The notes under the pieces were generated by a model, which worked only from the letters and a program-made list of their open reading frames with translations, did no database searches and was not told where the DNA came from. A stretch of 64,000 nt of DNA from Bullera alba (Eukaryota > Basidiomycota > Tremellomycetes > Tremellales > Bulleraceae), in contig BCIX01000001.1 in the NCBI GenBank assembly GCA_001600095.1, positions 2,691,198 through 2,755,197 of the forward strand, in the 5' to 3' direction. Shown one piece after another: positions 21,163-32,555 of the stretch. The position numbers were made by a program, and so were the translations under genes. Numbering within the stretch: position 1 is the stretch's first letter; the number at the start of each line of letters is the position of its first letter.

Positions 21163-21441
21163 ATGTCTCGTCCACTAATCGTGAGTACGGAGTTCAGATC
21201 GCCACAGATGTCACGTAGCCCCGTGCTGATCTCGTGAGTAGAACAGGGATCGGTGTCGAAGTCCACCGTGGATGCTGCCGTGGAGCATCTCCTCAAGGAA
21301 ACAGGTGCGAGTTCGTTCATACTCTCGTCACAGGCAAGCATCCAGGAGTATGCCACACGGGTGAACCGGGCTGCGATTTCGACTGTCCCTGGCCGGGAAA
21401 AGTCTGCTGCCGATGAGCGAGGTAAAGCGACCTCAGTCTGA
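21163..21441 (+). CDS. Small hypothetical protein, 70 aa, two exons
   Basis: This gene is unrecognised. A six-codon first exon (MSRPLI, 21163-21180) is followed by a 66-nt intron with a GTGAGT donor and gaacag acceptor, then exon 2 (21247-21441). The joined frame ends AADERGKATSV. The protein is helical and polar (SVSKSTVDAAVEHLLKETGA; SIQEYATRVNRAA) with no membrane segment. A TATA box sits 157 bp upstream. The antisense frame 21144-21488 has no splice logic and was discarded. The predicted gene is credible because of the promoter and the phase-0 intron, but no homology is claimed. Confidence 0.45.
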
Positions 21442-21596
21442 TTGACGAGTAGGTATGCCGTACTCATATGCGGCATGCGCCGTGTCAAGGTTGGCGAGAG
21501 GTAGGCGGTAGGTCACCTAGGAGTATTGAGATGAATAGGTGATCGAGATGTGCATGCGCGAACAGGGTGATGTCCTCCACGTATCGATCGCGGATA

Positions 21597-23500
21597 CTAC
21601 CTCTCTTCCCCGTATCCCCGAGCGACACCGCTCCGGCCCTCTTCCAGCGCCGAAGGCTCGTCCATCCCACGCCTTGGCTCCAGTCCCTTGAATTCGCGGC
21701 TTTGGAGATAGTGACTACCCGCTGATTCCAATTTGGCGAGCGTGAACTCGTTGTTGCGTATCGTCAGACTCTTGACATCGTCCGAAACCCCATCGATACC
21801 TGGAGTGCCATTTTCGGTGCCGTCTCCGTAAACTTTTCGCGAGCGATACGAGCCTGTGACCAGAGAGAAGACCGGCTCGTCGTCCTTTTCGTCCTCATCA
21901 TTGGGATTTCGCGCCTGATGCGACTCTGGAGCATGTGTTAGTTTGGCAGTCGGAAGTGAGCAGCAAGTATGACTGACCTTCCAACACCTTGGTCAGATCC
22001 AGGGTCCACTTCGAGGGGTCCCATCCTCCGTCTGCACCCTTCAAGGCAAGCAACATCTCCCATGGCGTTATGATAGGACGAAGGAAGTCCTGCTGATGTC
22101 AGAGCCATTCGACAGTTTGAAGCAATCTTGACTCACTTTGGAATCAACGACACCTCCCTCAGCACACCCCACCAAGACGAAACATTCTATAGTCTCGAAG
22201 TTGGCCAACTTCGCTGGATTCAGCCTGCCGACGCTCAAAGTGTACGACTTCTTCTTCTCCTTCTTCAGCGCATCACGCAGTTGTTGTAGTAGCTCTTGAG
22301 ATGAAGCCAGGCCGACGTTCCCTACTATCAAACCGAAGACATCGGAAGACATGGCTTGATGTACGGCGAATAGTCGACGTGAAAGTAGACGAGAGGTCGT
22401 GGGATGTATCGCTTTAGCAGCTTTCTCCGTCGCAAGATAAGCATACAGCTGGCAGAATGAATTAGCTGGGTTTCCATATCAAACCGAACTGAGTGACTCA
22501 CTGGTAAGTTGGCGTGAGTCATCTGCATATTGACGAGACTCCGCCCCTCCTCTCCGATATACCAGATCACGCAGTCCTCCATAGCGATGTCCTCGGGCGG
22601 TTGGATTGTCCTCAGAGCGGGGGCCTTGCCTTTTCTGTCTTGTGATGAAGATGTTTTCCCGTCAGGCAGACTGATTCTAGAGAAGGAGGTTGGGAAGGGC
22701 ATATCATTGCGTATCCGGTCAACGAGCGAGTCTATCATAGGCAAATTCAGTTAGCCTTTGTCCACACCAGGATAAACAACGACAAAGCTCACCGGCCAGC
22801 CAGTCGAACGCGACATCCCAGACAACGATCAACCCCTTCCCGGCTGAGTCTCCAGGCAGGAAGTCGTCCTCGCTGATCGATCTTAGGCGCTGCACCACAT
22901 CGCTGATATCCAGTTTTCGCCTGGGAAAGACGTAGTGTACAGGCAGGGCATCCGTACTACAGGTATTATAAGCTTAGAAATGTAGGATACTCAACATGCA
23001 TAGCTGAACTCACGGTGTAAGGCAGGTATGACCATAGTGTACCAGCAGATCCGCCGGTAGATGCAGGCAGCTCAATACATCGGGACAGCAGCTGGAGCAG
23101 GTATCAGCTCACGGCGATATCTCCGCGATCTGTGCACGTACCTGCCATATGTGCTGTCTGCCAGGACATAAGCCTGAGCGCCTGTATGTGCAATCCGAGT
23201 CTGAATGGCCTTGAAAACGCTGACCGAGCTCGGCAACAGCTCATCGGGGAATTGCAAGCCAATCTAGTAATTTGTATCAGCTCGCAAGGGTTAATCATAG
23301 AGGTCCGCAGAGCTCACGGTCTTGTATCCGCCGTTGAGTATCACTGCAACTGTTTGGTCCACTTCGAATGCCTCTTCCAATGCGACGTCCGCTACCGCAT
23401 CGCCCATAGACGAAGGGCCGGCCACTGCCAACGCTACCTCGGCCGACAGCTCGGGATGGTCGAACGCATGTTCCGCTGGAGTTGAAAATGCGTCAGACAT
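21597..23500 (-). CDS. DPH2: Diphthamide biosynthesis protein 2
   Basis: Dph2 partners Dph1 in the first step of diphthamide synthesis, transfer of the 3-amino-3-carboxypropyl group of SAM to a histidine of eEF2. The gene starts at the ATG at 23500 (MSDAFSTPAEHAFDH) and ends at the TAG at 21597, with several short introns. Recognisable segments in order are GLQFPDELLPSSVSVFKAIQ, ADSTYGSCCPDV with a conserved cysteine, LLVHYGHTCLTP, CVIWYIGEEGRSLVN, FGLIVGNVGLASS, CFVLVGCAEGGVVDSKDFLR and ITPWEMLLAL, followed by a C-terminal tail ending GYGEER. The cysteines in CCPDV and VGCAEG fit the iron-sulfur ligands of the family. The next gene upstream, FAN1, is on the same strand with a gap of about 390 bp. 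Confidence 0.93.
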
Positions 23501-23886
23501 GCTGAATTCAAGGGTATAGAGCTGTCAACAACGGCTTCAACGGCAATGTTGACGGCTGTATCTACCTTGCAAGCAACTTGCGAGAGCTCTCAGAGAGCTC
23601 GAAGAGAGACGTTCAATCACAGCTCGGATTTTGCAAAGGTGGAGGTTTCAACTTTTTGACTCCGTGCTGGGCTGCTGGCTTCACTACTGCAACTCCACTG
23701 GCCTCACATGATGTGCGAGGACTCGAAGCCTATAGTATAGCAGGAGTACAACAACAAGCTATGAACAACAAGCTATGTATAAACCCAGGAAGACGGACCC
23801 GAGAGGAGATCCCTGTGTGACTCAGAATCATCTACAACCTTCAGTGTCTATTGGGCGAAGGGCGAAACCAGCGCCCAGTCCAACCA
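23501..23886. other. Spacer between FAN1 3' end and DPH2 start
   Basis: This 386-bp interval must contain the FAN1 3' UTR and the DPH2 promoter. A short repeat, gagagctctcagagagctcgaagagaga, lies at 23581-23608. The direct repeat acaacaagctatgaacaacaagctatg occurs at about 23750-23776. No gene was seen. Confidence 0.5.
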
Positions 23887-26800
23887 TCACCCATCCTTAG
23901 CCCAATGTCCCTCTGGCTTTCCCTCTTCACCGCTCTGATACTGCCATTCGTCGTCTTCGACTTCTTCGGGATCAGGAATATCCTCCGAGCGCGACGGTGT
24001 TCTCTTGGCTCTCCTGCTGCTCGCGATGCTCGTAGCTCGGCGTTTCTTGCTCAAGCGTTCCGTTGCCTGGGTCGAGGCTTTGTCGCTTTTGGCGACCACA
24101 CGGCAGACCTCTACTGGGACGCCACTGGAGAGCAGGACATCGATCCAGATCTGCAGGAAAAATCAGCTCTATTCTGATCGATAACGAGCCTCACTCACCT
24201 TTTGCGTCTCAGATAGGGAGTCTCCAGGACCCTTGACCTCGACGAACCGCGCTTCCTTCTTGTCAGGATGCCATACACTACCCCTAGTCAGCAACTTTGA
24301 ACGTGATAGACCTCGTCCACTTACATGAGATCCGGCACACCACTGACACGGTGCCTGTACTCCTCGCCCAGCATCCGGCAGATTCCCGAAAGCGCCATGC
24401 CACCTAGGCACTCGACCAGTTCTTCCAAATCCTTCTTCTCGTACTCCCAGTTGATGCCCACTGCCCAAGTGACTCTCGCTCGCTCTCTGTCGTCCGTTTC
24501 GCGAAGCATCTCGAGCGCGACTTCAGTCTTGCTCATTTTCTGTAGGAGCGTCTCGAAGAGCTCTGCTCGGGCGGGCGCGAATGTGTCTTCTCCAAGATCG
24601 AGAGGGGCTGTTTGATATGGCGTCTCGAACGCACCAGGCAGAGAGTGGAACAGAACCGGCCACATAAGCAGACCGAAGAGAGTAGTAATGATGGATCCTT
24701 CCGAGTGGTACCTGGGACAAGATCAGCAGCAGTCCCTTCACGGTTTTGATTACCCACCCTTTATAGCCTTGTGCTTCCCACCACTCCAAGACCCATCCCT
24801 CGACCGTCACTTCGCTATCTTTGCCAACCCAAACACTTTTGCCAGTCTGCTGTATGCTCAAGGACCTTTCCAATCCTTCATCTCCTAGGCCCAAGCTGGC
24901 GTCGCGTGTCCTGTCACTATCGTTCTGAGGACGGAACTTGGGTGCCCCTAGGTTCTCCTTGACCCTTGGTGCCGCCAATTCCCGTGTTGAAGATGTCATC
25001 AATGAAGCGTAAGATATGTGCCGTTCATCCGAGGGTAGATCTAGCTTATTTTCCAGCCTCGTCAAGCGCCGCGACAGTCCAGGTCGATATACTGGGTATA
25101 CATTCAGCAGGAAGCCCTCTCGCAACGTCACTCACTCATATGCGTCTCCTCGTCGAGTAAGCCGTCGATACACACTTGTGTGGCCTCCATCAATTTCTCC
25201 TCCTTCTCTTGTGGTGTGGCGTTGTAGTGGTTCATGAGCACCAAAGCCAGGCGGTCGTACCATGCCCTGAGTCACGGTCAGCAGTCGCAATAGGAGAGAA
25301 CGAGCAGCGCAGGCTTACCCCCTTTTGCTCCGCCGCCATCTACGCTGGGCCAAGAGAGCCTTCAAGACTTCACATTCCAAATCGTAATCGTGCAAGATGC
25401 CCAAAGCTGCTGCTGCCTATGTGAATCATGAGCAGCTTATCCTAAGGCGAGTTCACATCACTCACCTTATACACTATTCTTGTCAAAACATGTCCTGTCA
25501 CCCAAGTCAGTACTGATTAATTGCTCCTCATGATTGACTTGCCTGTTTTGAATCTATCGCCAACCAGGCCTCCGTCTTCCTTGGTCGGGTCTACCGATTT
25601 GCCCCCCTCTCCAGCTACTAGTTCCTGCCACACTGGCCAAATACCCTCCCAGATCCGCTTGACCACCTTGGCACCCTCGACTCTACCCAGCATCTCGGTT
25701 CGCATACCCATCCGCGGTAAGGGATTCTTCCGCATCTCGGCCCAGCTGTCTCCCATGGCATCTCCGACCACACTCTCCCAGTGAACGGCACGCTCCCATA
25801 TGAGCAGCTCGTCCCGACTCTGCCAGATCTTTGAGCGGGTCGGCGGTCCGTATTCTGGATATCGGCGTTTATGCGATGTCACCAATATCGAAGGCAGCAT
25901 AAGGGATGAGGACGTGGCGGTCAATGGCGGAGTTCGGGAGAAGATCAGGTTGACTCGACCTATCAATGAGTGGAGCTCTGGCGTGAGTTGAACTGCGCCA
26001 TGACCCAAGAGCGGCATTAAACTCTTGATCAAGAGGTCTTCCGAGTTGGTAGTCCTCTTTGGCGTGAAGGGCAGAGTCGCCTGCGTGTCTTTCGATTTAC
26101 CTTTTACGGGAGTGAAGCCGAGTGTCGTTTGTTTCGATGCGAGAGCTTTCAGAGCATCTACCGTCGACTGTCTATTGATAAGACCAGCTGTGGGAACCTT
26201 TCTCGCACGTGCCAGCTTCTTCAACTCGTCCGCAGAGACACACGACATGATGTCCTCCAGAGTCATGTTGCGCTCGCTATTGGCCAAGGTCACCACTGGT
26301 CTCGGCTGCTTCGGCTCCAACGAGAAAACCTCGTCGTATTGTACAGGCCTTGATGGTTGAGCGGTAGTAGACGATGTCGAGCTGCCGGAAACAGACCGGC
26401 TAGGAGTGGCGCGCTCGGGAGGCGGCGAGTCCACCACTGTGCCGTCTTCGTCGAGCTCGACTCGGCCAACTCTCGACGCCCACATCGATTCGCGTATCGC
26501 TGCGGCAAGATCGGGGTCGGAGCGTTCCTCCTCGGGAGTCAGGCCAGTCGGCAGGTCGGCCCATGGCAGCTTTCGTCCTTCCAGCCTCTTTTTGGCATCC
26601 TTCGAGCTTTCCGGGGTGGGATATGACCTGGCAGGCACTCCGGGGGTAACAGGTAGTCGACTGGAGGCATCGGGCTCAGCATTTGGCTCATCGCGGAGAA
26701 GATCTGCCGGTATCGAGATCTCATGTGAAAGTGTCCTGGCGGCAGCTTTGACCCCCTGCTCGCCAATCTCTGGAGAGTAGGTTGTCATGAGCGCTCCCAG

Positions 26801-27238
26801 TGGGTGGATCTTGCACGGTCGTCTTAGCAGTAGCCGGGTGAGGAGGTATTTTGGTGCGTCTGCCATGGTGTGAGCGTGTCTCTCTCAACCCGTTGGGTAT
26901 GCTTACATGCAAGGTCGAGGATATAGCGCAGAACATGAATCTCCCTCGGCGTGAACAGGTATGATTCACTAGCTAGTACTGTCACGATCATTTCTGGACA
27001 GCACATCAGTGTCTGACCAGTACTTGTGGGTGTACTCACCTTCGAACAGCTTCACATACATCGACACCCGTCCGCCATCCTCCGAGGCATCTCCATGATT
27101 CACATTCTTGCCAGCACGGCTCTTCGAGCCCTCAGCGGAGGGCGACGGCGAGTGGGAGCCGGGAGGGGTGACTGGGAATTGACCAGAAGAGTTCAACGGC
27201 GGGAGAGTGAAGGAAGGCGGGGGCGGAGACGAGTTCAT
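23887..27238 (-). CDS. FAN1: FAN1 structure-specific nuclease
   Basis: FAN1 is a 5' flap endonuclease and 5'-3' exonuclease acting in DNA interstrand crosslink repair. The gene reads from the ATG at 27238 to the stop at 23887 through about ten exons. The order is a Pro/Ser-rich N-terminus; YVKLFEEMIVTVLASESYLF, TPREIHVLRYILDLAYAPKY and LLTRLLLRRPCKIHPL; a SAP-like helix pair (LEDIMSCVSADELKKLARAR); TGHVLTRIVYKAAAAL; QRRWRRSKRGAWYDRLAL; GWHSEGSIITTLFGLLMWPV; and the C-terminal VRR-NUC domain with GVPDLMVWHP, RFVEVKGPGDSLSETQKVW and VEVCRVVAKSDK. The PD...EVK catalytic core is intact. I see no N-terminal UBZ zinc finger. A basic tail (KKRRATSIASSRRAKR) may be a nuclear signal. The intron at 25495-25542 has a GC donor. 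It diverges from NDUFA5 with 340 bp between the starts. Confidence 0.93.
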
Positions 27239-27578
27239 GGTGATTTAAGCTACCAACCCATCGCCCATGCCCAGCGATCCGTTCTCAAATTTCTGAGCCC
27301 AATTCGGAAATCTCAATCCTGGATGACACGGGTAACGCGAGCTCTAGACTTCTCTCAGGACCAAAGGACACTGCGAAAAGAAAGTCAACGAGAACGCGTC
27401 CGGAGAAGATCCTCGAGTCGGACATCGCCGACAGCAAGCCTGACACGCCAAACTGCCCGCCGGACCCAGAGTTTAAGAGATATCAGGCTGTCCTCTCATC
27501 ACAGCGAATCACCACGATCACTATCATCAGCGGGTCTTCTGGGCAATAATACACCTGACGAGAACACCATCTCACATT

Positions 27579-28071
27579 ATGTTGCGCGCTTCTAGGCCAC
27601 TGTACGCTGCGGCGGTCAGGTGCGTACTTTGAAATCAGACTGATGTCCACAGAGCTGATCTCAGCTGCAGGACGATCAAAGCATCTACCGGAATCACCGG
27701 TCTCGACCCCGTATCCGACCCTCTCCCTATACTCCGATCGACGTATCAGTCCACGCTCAACACCTTGGAACACCTTCCTTCGACAAGCGTATACAGACAG
27801 GCGGCTGAATCGTTGACAAAGCACAAATTGAGCATAGTAGAAAAGGCCGGTACAGACGTCAAGGCCGCAGAGAAGGAGTTGGGCATGGCGGAACAAGCGA
27901 TCGTCGATGCCAAGGACGAGGCTGGCTTGGTCTCGAAGATGATCGAGTGGAAGGCGTGAGTAGCCTCTAGAAGGGCTTAGAGAATTGTACTGATATTGCT
28001 AAAGGTGGGAGAGTCTGGAAGAGGAAGCACCTAAAGATCAGTGGAGATATTTCGACCCAGGGAATGAATGA
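27579..28071 (+). CDS. NADH:ubiquinone oxidoreductase subunit NDUFA5 (B13)
   Basis: This is an accessory subunit of mitochondrial complex I, in the peripheral arm. Exons 27579-27619, 27671-27955 and 28005-28071 encode 130 aa. The N-terminus is a short basic leader (MLRASRPLYAAAVRTIKA). Family signatures follow: STGITGLDPVSDPLPILRST, TLEHLPSTSVYRQAAESLT, LVSKMIEWKAWESLEEEAPK and DQWRYFDPGNE. Length and the W-E-x-L-E-E-x-P ending match NDUFA5. Its presence fits an organism with respiratory complex I, unlike S. cerevisiae. It shares a 340-bp divergent promoter with FAN1. Confidence 0.93.
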
Positions 28072-28371
28072 GCGCGCAGAGTGCCACATGCCACATCGTG
28101 ATATCACCAGCCTTTCAACTTCCTTCCCCGTTGCCGTCATCCATGAAGTTGTCACATCTCGACTATCAACCCGTGATTATGAAAGGTCTGCTGATCTGAA
28201 ACGTCAACCGTCCACTTCGGCGCACCCTGGTGCGTACTCGCCGTCTGGTCATATATCCTTTAGGCCTTCCTTCTTCTCCCACAAAGCTCTCTTCTCGTTC
28301 ACAAGCCTCTCTCCACTTCCACGAATCTTCATACACATCTAGCGAATAACGACTGATCAACAAGAACAAAG
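28072..28371. other. Promoter region of the intronless orphan
   Basis: This 300-bp interval separates NDUFA5 from the intronless gene. It contains a TATA-like catatatcc at about 28248-28256 and a pyrimidine-rich leader (ccttccttcttctcccacaaagctctcttctc). No coding feature was identified. Confidence 0.4.
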
Positions 28372-30039
28372 ATGAAGTCGTCCGCGGATTACGAGGGGCC
28401 TGAGGCGTCGTTAAAAATGTCGAAGTCCCCCTACCTGGTGACGAGGGATGAGTACCGGCCCAACACACTCAACATCAGTGCTCCAAGGACAGTGCTGTTT
28501 CCTGACAACCGCGAGCGTCTGCTTCCCGTTGAGGTTCACAAGGCGCTCCTGGGCGCCTTCTTCACCGAACTGCAAACAGCTGCAGCTTCTGATGCTGACA
28601 TGAAGATACTGAATCAAGGATACCTCCGACAGTCGCATGAGCTTCCCGGGGCGAGCCAGCTCCTGGAGTCAACCACCGAAAGTTTTGTTGCCAGCTTGAC
28701 AACTGCGACTGTCAATGATGGCGTCCAACGGGTCTCAAAGACATCGGACTTCGAAATGGGGAACCAGTGGAAGGACCAAACTTTTCACCTGAACGCTGTA
28801 CTTGATGGATGGCATTACAAGCCTCTGGTCTCGGTCAATCACCCAAAACCGCCACAGGGCGCAACGACCGTGCTGGACGAGACCCACAAGTGCAAGTTCT
28901 CCGGTGCCAAATATTCTCGACACAACGTGGGCATCTCCCGTGATCCTGCGACCGGAATCCCAGAAAGCAAGTGGTGGCCGGTCATCACTCTCTGCAATGG
29001 CCACAGTCGTCAGCTTCCCGAAGACTTGGCTCGATCCCTGCATGAATACATCCATTCCGACGTCCGTGCAAGGCCTGATGTCTACAAGACGGAAACCCCG
29101 TGGATTAATCTATTTGGCGGTTACGAGCGGGACGTGGTATTTCGCAGCACGGACTTGTCCACTCTGAACGTCGAGACGGAGATCCAGCGCCTTACGGACG
29201 ATTGGATAGATGAGAAATTACATCAGCAGGGCATATGTTGTTCGGAATTCATGTACCTCCCCACCTCTCCCGTTCACGCCGCGCCGTATCGGATCGAGTT
29301 TCCGAATCAGCGCAAGTTTGAGATGCTGGAGGAAGAGATCTGCGACCCGGCACGGCTCTGGCTAGATACCAAGGAGGACGGCTGCAATCACTCCAGTGAG
29401 GATAAGACGACCATGAAGCCTATAATGAATTCGGTGTTGGCCGAAGCCGCTCGCCAGAAACCAACAAACTCGACACCTGCCTTCTACGCCGCCGCCATTG
29501 CCAGAGCTGCTCGCAGCCTACAATCAAACTTGACAATCGATTTGATCCATAACGACCGTCCGACATCCGAGCTGGAAAGCAATGTCAATTGGACGATCGT
29601 CGATCGTTATCAGCTTGTCGACTCAGACAGGCACCTTATCCCATTCAGGGGTGATGAGAGAACAGCCTATGGAACCCGACCAGAGCCTGACCAATACATC
29701 GAAGTCAGAGGCGGCCTATCAGCCAAGAATGATATCAAGAAGGCAGAGTTTTTGAGCACTCGCTACACCTATCATCCTATCGGCCGCCTCGATGACAGCT
29801 CGAATAACGAAGAGGCCCACCATGCTGACTCTCGTATCGACATCGACACCGCGGACGTCGAGTCAGTCGGCACCGGCAGCGGTCCACACACACGCACCGG
29901 ACAAGTGAATGACGAAGTCTCCACTGGCCTTGGCAACTCCATCTGCCTCCCGCTCAGTAGGATTGGACGGAGCATTCGATCGACATACAAGAACATGCTC
30001 AGTGGGGGACGTGCCACGTCAGAGTCCAGCAGAGGATGA
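28372..30039 (+). CDS. Intronless hypothetical protein, 555 aa
   Basis: I do not recognise this protein. It is one uninterrupted frame from an ATG in good context (caaagATGAAG) to a TGA, in a neighbourhood where nearly every conserved gene has several introns. Codon use looks ordinary for the window. There is no signal peptide or clear membrane segment. The central part (about residues 120-330) looks folded: NQWKDQTFHLNAVLDGWHYK, SKWWPVITLCNGHSRQLPED, TPWINLFGGYERDVVFRST. The last 100 residues are polar and Ser/Gly-rich, ending SYKNMLSGGR-like sequence. Candidate explanations are a lineage-specific gene, a retrocopy, or a transferred gene; sequence alone does not decide. It converges on the GH79 gene. 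Confidence 0.75.
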   Translation: MKSSADYEGPEASLKMSKSPYLVTRDEYRPNTLNISAPRTVLFPDNRERLLPVEVHKALLGAFFTELQTAAASDADMKILNQGYLRQSHELPGASQLLESTTESFVASLTTATVNDGVQRVSKTSDFEMGNQWKDQTFHLNAVLDGWHYKPLVSVNHPKPPQGATTVLDETHKCKFSGAKYSRHNVGISRDPATGIPESKWWPVITLCNGHSRQLPEDLARSLHEYIHSDVRARPDVYKTETPWINLFGGYERDVVFRSTDLSTLNVETEIQRLTDDWIDEKLHQQGICCSEFMYLPTSPVHAAPYRIEFPNQRKFEMLEEEICDPARLWLDTKEDGCNHSSEDKTTMKPIMNSVLAEAARQKPTNSTPAFYAAAIARAARSLQSNLTIDLIHNDRPTSELESNVNWTIVDRYQLVDSDRHLIPFRGDERTAYGTRPEPDQYIEVRGGLSAKNDIKKAEFLSTRYTYHPIGRLDDSSNNEEAHHADSRIDIDTADVESVGTGSGPHTRTGQVNDEVSTGLGNSICLPLSRIGRSIRSTYKNMLSGGRATSESSRG

Positions 30040-30285
30040 TGACCCACATACAGTTTTCCTAGGATTCTGGCCTCGAGGTTCAGTATAAAGTGTCGGTTCC
30101 AACGATTCTGATGTGGGATTAATGTGTGCTCAGGCGTGTGGGGTTTGTGAATGTGACGTTGCATGCAATTGTGAGATAAGTGCTACATGAAGACAGTCGA
30201 ACTGTCGAGGACCATCAAGAGATACCAAAAGGGAAGATGTGATAAATACAATATATAGGGCTGATGGACGTCTAGATCGTCACCA

Positions 30286-32555
30286 CTACGCCCTCGCCAT
30301 GATCTTCACGAGACCCATTACACCCAGCGCCAATCCGCTCATCAAGCCTACACCGATGTTGAGCGGAGCCGAACTAGAGGCGGCATTGGCTGCACTGCCT
30401 TTACTCGTGCTGCCAAGCCTGCCGTTCGATCCACCTCCGTTACCGGTCTGCAAAGCGCCCACGGCCACAGTGGCAGCACCTTGGCCGATGATGGTCGTAC
30501 TGAACGTCTCGGCTTGGTCTTGAGGAGGAGAACTCTGTTGCAGGGCCTGCTCGTCGAGGAAGACAACAGCGATACTTGGCGCATAGACGGGAATGACACA
30601 AGCGTTGTTGTCGCAAGTGATAGTGACGGTGACTTGCTGTCCGGTCAATTTGCCGTCACTCATGAACGATCGTCCCATGGTTTGGTTCGCCCAGAAGATG
30701 TCGTATTGCTCCGACACGCTAGAAGCCGAGAAGTACCTCACAGACACGGTCTGTGATATTGCGGCGTCATTGGCGAGATTGATGGTGGTGTAATGTGTCG
30801 ACTGGCCAGATTCATCAGACACGTAGTTGAAGAGTACGACTCGGGTCGGCTCATTGTTTTCGTAGATCGCGTAGGCTGGATGATAGATGTCTCCGTTGTT
30901 CGCATTCAGGTCGACGATTTGAGATGCACCAGATTGACCAAAGATCTCGGCGACGACCAGACTCGGGTAGTAGACGGATCCGGTAGTCCATTGGTAGTTG
31001 GACCCTACGCTCGACGGCGGTGGCGTGAAAGGCTACGCGAGTCAGATGATATTGGCGAGGGAGGAGGACGATAGACTCACGTTGTAGTAGACGTTCTGAC
31101 CACCGACGTGCATGAGCGCAGCTGAGAAGTTGTAGTACGCCATTTGAAGAGTCCAGTCGGTCATCCTGACAATGTCAGCTAACACGTCACATTGAGATAT
31201 AACACCACTCACCACATGGCCACTCCGAAACTATCCGAGAGACCGGCAAAACCACCACAAGACGCCGAGTTCATCTCGAGCATCACCACATCTTTGCCCA
31301 TTGATCGGACAGTGTTGACGTCGTTTTGATAGAATGTTGTTAGACTTTGAGCCGAGGTGTGATTGAGGAACTCCGCAAAGATGTCTTGCGCGTTGATAAC
31401 CCCCGACAGCTGACAGTTGTTTGTCGGGTAGTGCTGAACCGTGACCTCGACAATGTTTGCCGCATTTTCTGTACTCAAATAGCCAGCATCGAGGAGGTTC
31501 TGCAGCTCGAAGCCGGGTTCCTGGCAACATAGCGATGGGCCGACAAACGCGGTAGTGTTTTTGAGAACGTTGTCGCTGAGGATTCGCTGTGTGATGGTAT
31601 CGTACTCGTTCATGTAGTCGGACACGCCCCAGCCTGCAGGTCGGTGGTTGTGGTCGACGTATCTGGAGGAGATCAGTTTGAAGAACAGTGCTCGATATGT
31701 CACTTACAAGTCTGGCTCATTTCCTACAACCAATCCTCTCAGTCTAGACCCCAGGATGTCCTGAGCGTATTGTGCTGTGAGAGGCACATTGTCCACCAGC
31801 TGACTGATATCCGGGCCTTTGAAGGCGATACCAAAGTACCACTCTGCGTCGACCAGACTCGAGATGTTGCTCATCGTGTTGAAGATTTCGGGAGAGAAGT
31901 TGATCACAGGAGTGTTGATAGCGTTACCATATCGGTCCTGGCCAGTGGTAACCTTTTGAACCTCCGATCCATCGGGGAAGCCCTCTGGATAGATTGAAGC
32001 AGTATCCTGAGTATTTCCTCCGACTCGAATAAGTGGACCTCTCCCTGCACGGTTCTTAATGTTGGCCATGTAGTTGAGGAATTCCGTTTTCACAGTGTTG
32101 CCATTCCTGCCAAGCACAGACTCGGCGACAGACAGCTCGATGGAGAATCCAAGAAAGTTGCCTTGTTGAGGGATGGACAGTGGTAGATTGGCCGCGGCGA
32201 GACCTGCTGCGTCGACTGGCAACGTCAGGGTGAACTGGGTCACGGGTGGCTGTGGTGGAGCGGGAGCGGTGAGCCTAGTCGGATCGTAGGCAGGTAGACC
32301 GGTATATGCGGATGGGTCTGCAGTCTCTGTATACGATGGCTGTGGGACGGCGGTGTACACTGTCACCTGGGAGGCGACTAAGCCAGGGAAGAGCACGAAG
32401 CAGAAGAGGAGGGGAATGAGGGACATCGCTGATGTGGATCGACGCGATATGGACGACGTGGGTCGCGATTTGTTTGAGCGGCGTCGAGCGGTCGAACGCG
32501 AAGACGTCGAGGTGCAGCCCATGTCGCAACAAGCACAGACTAGACAAGTGGACAT
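30286..32555 (-). CDS. Glycoside hydrolase family 79 (beta-glucuronidase-like), surface anchored
   Basis: This is a retaining glycosidase of the GH79 (heparanase/beta-glucuronidase) type, secreted and probably cell-surface attached. Exons on the minus strand are 32555-31708, about 31662-31213, 31165-31081 and 31032-30286. From the ATG at 32555 they give 709 aa; from the ATG at 32426 they give 666 aa, starting with a good signal peptide (MSLIPLLFCFVLFPGLVASQ). The longer form would add a Cys/Ser/Arg-rich cytosolic segment, so the start is uncertain. Catalytic hallmarks are LRGLVVGNEPDLY (acid/base Glu) and DVVMLEMNSASCGGF (nucleophile Glu). The C-terminus is a Ser/Gly/Asn-rich linker, then a hydrophobic tail (IGVGLMSGLALGVMGLVKIM), consistent with a GPI signal or a membrane anchor. 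The substrate is probably glucuronoside-bearing polysaccharide, by family inference. Confidence 0.88.
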
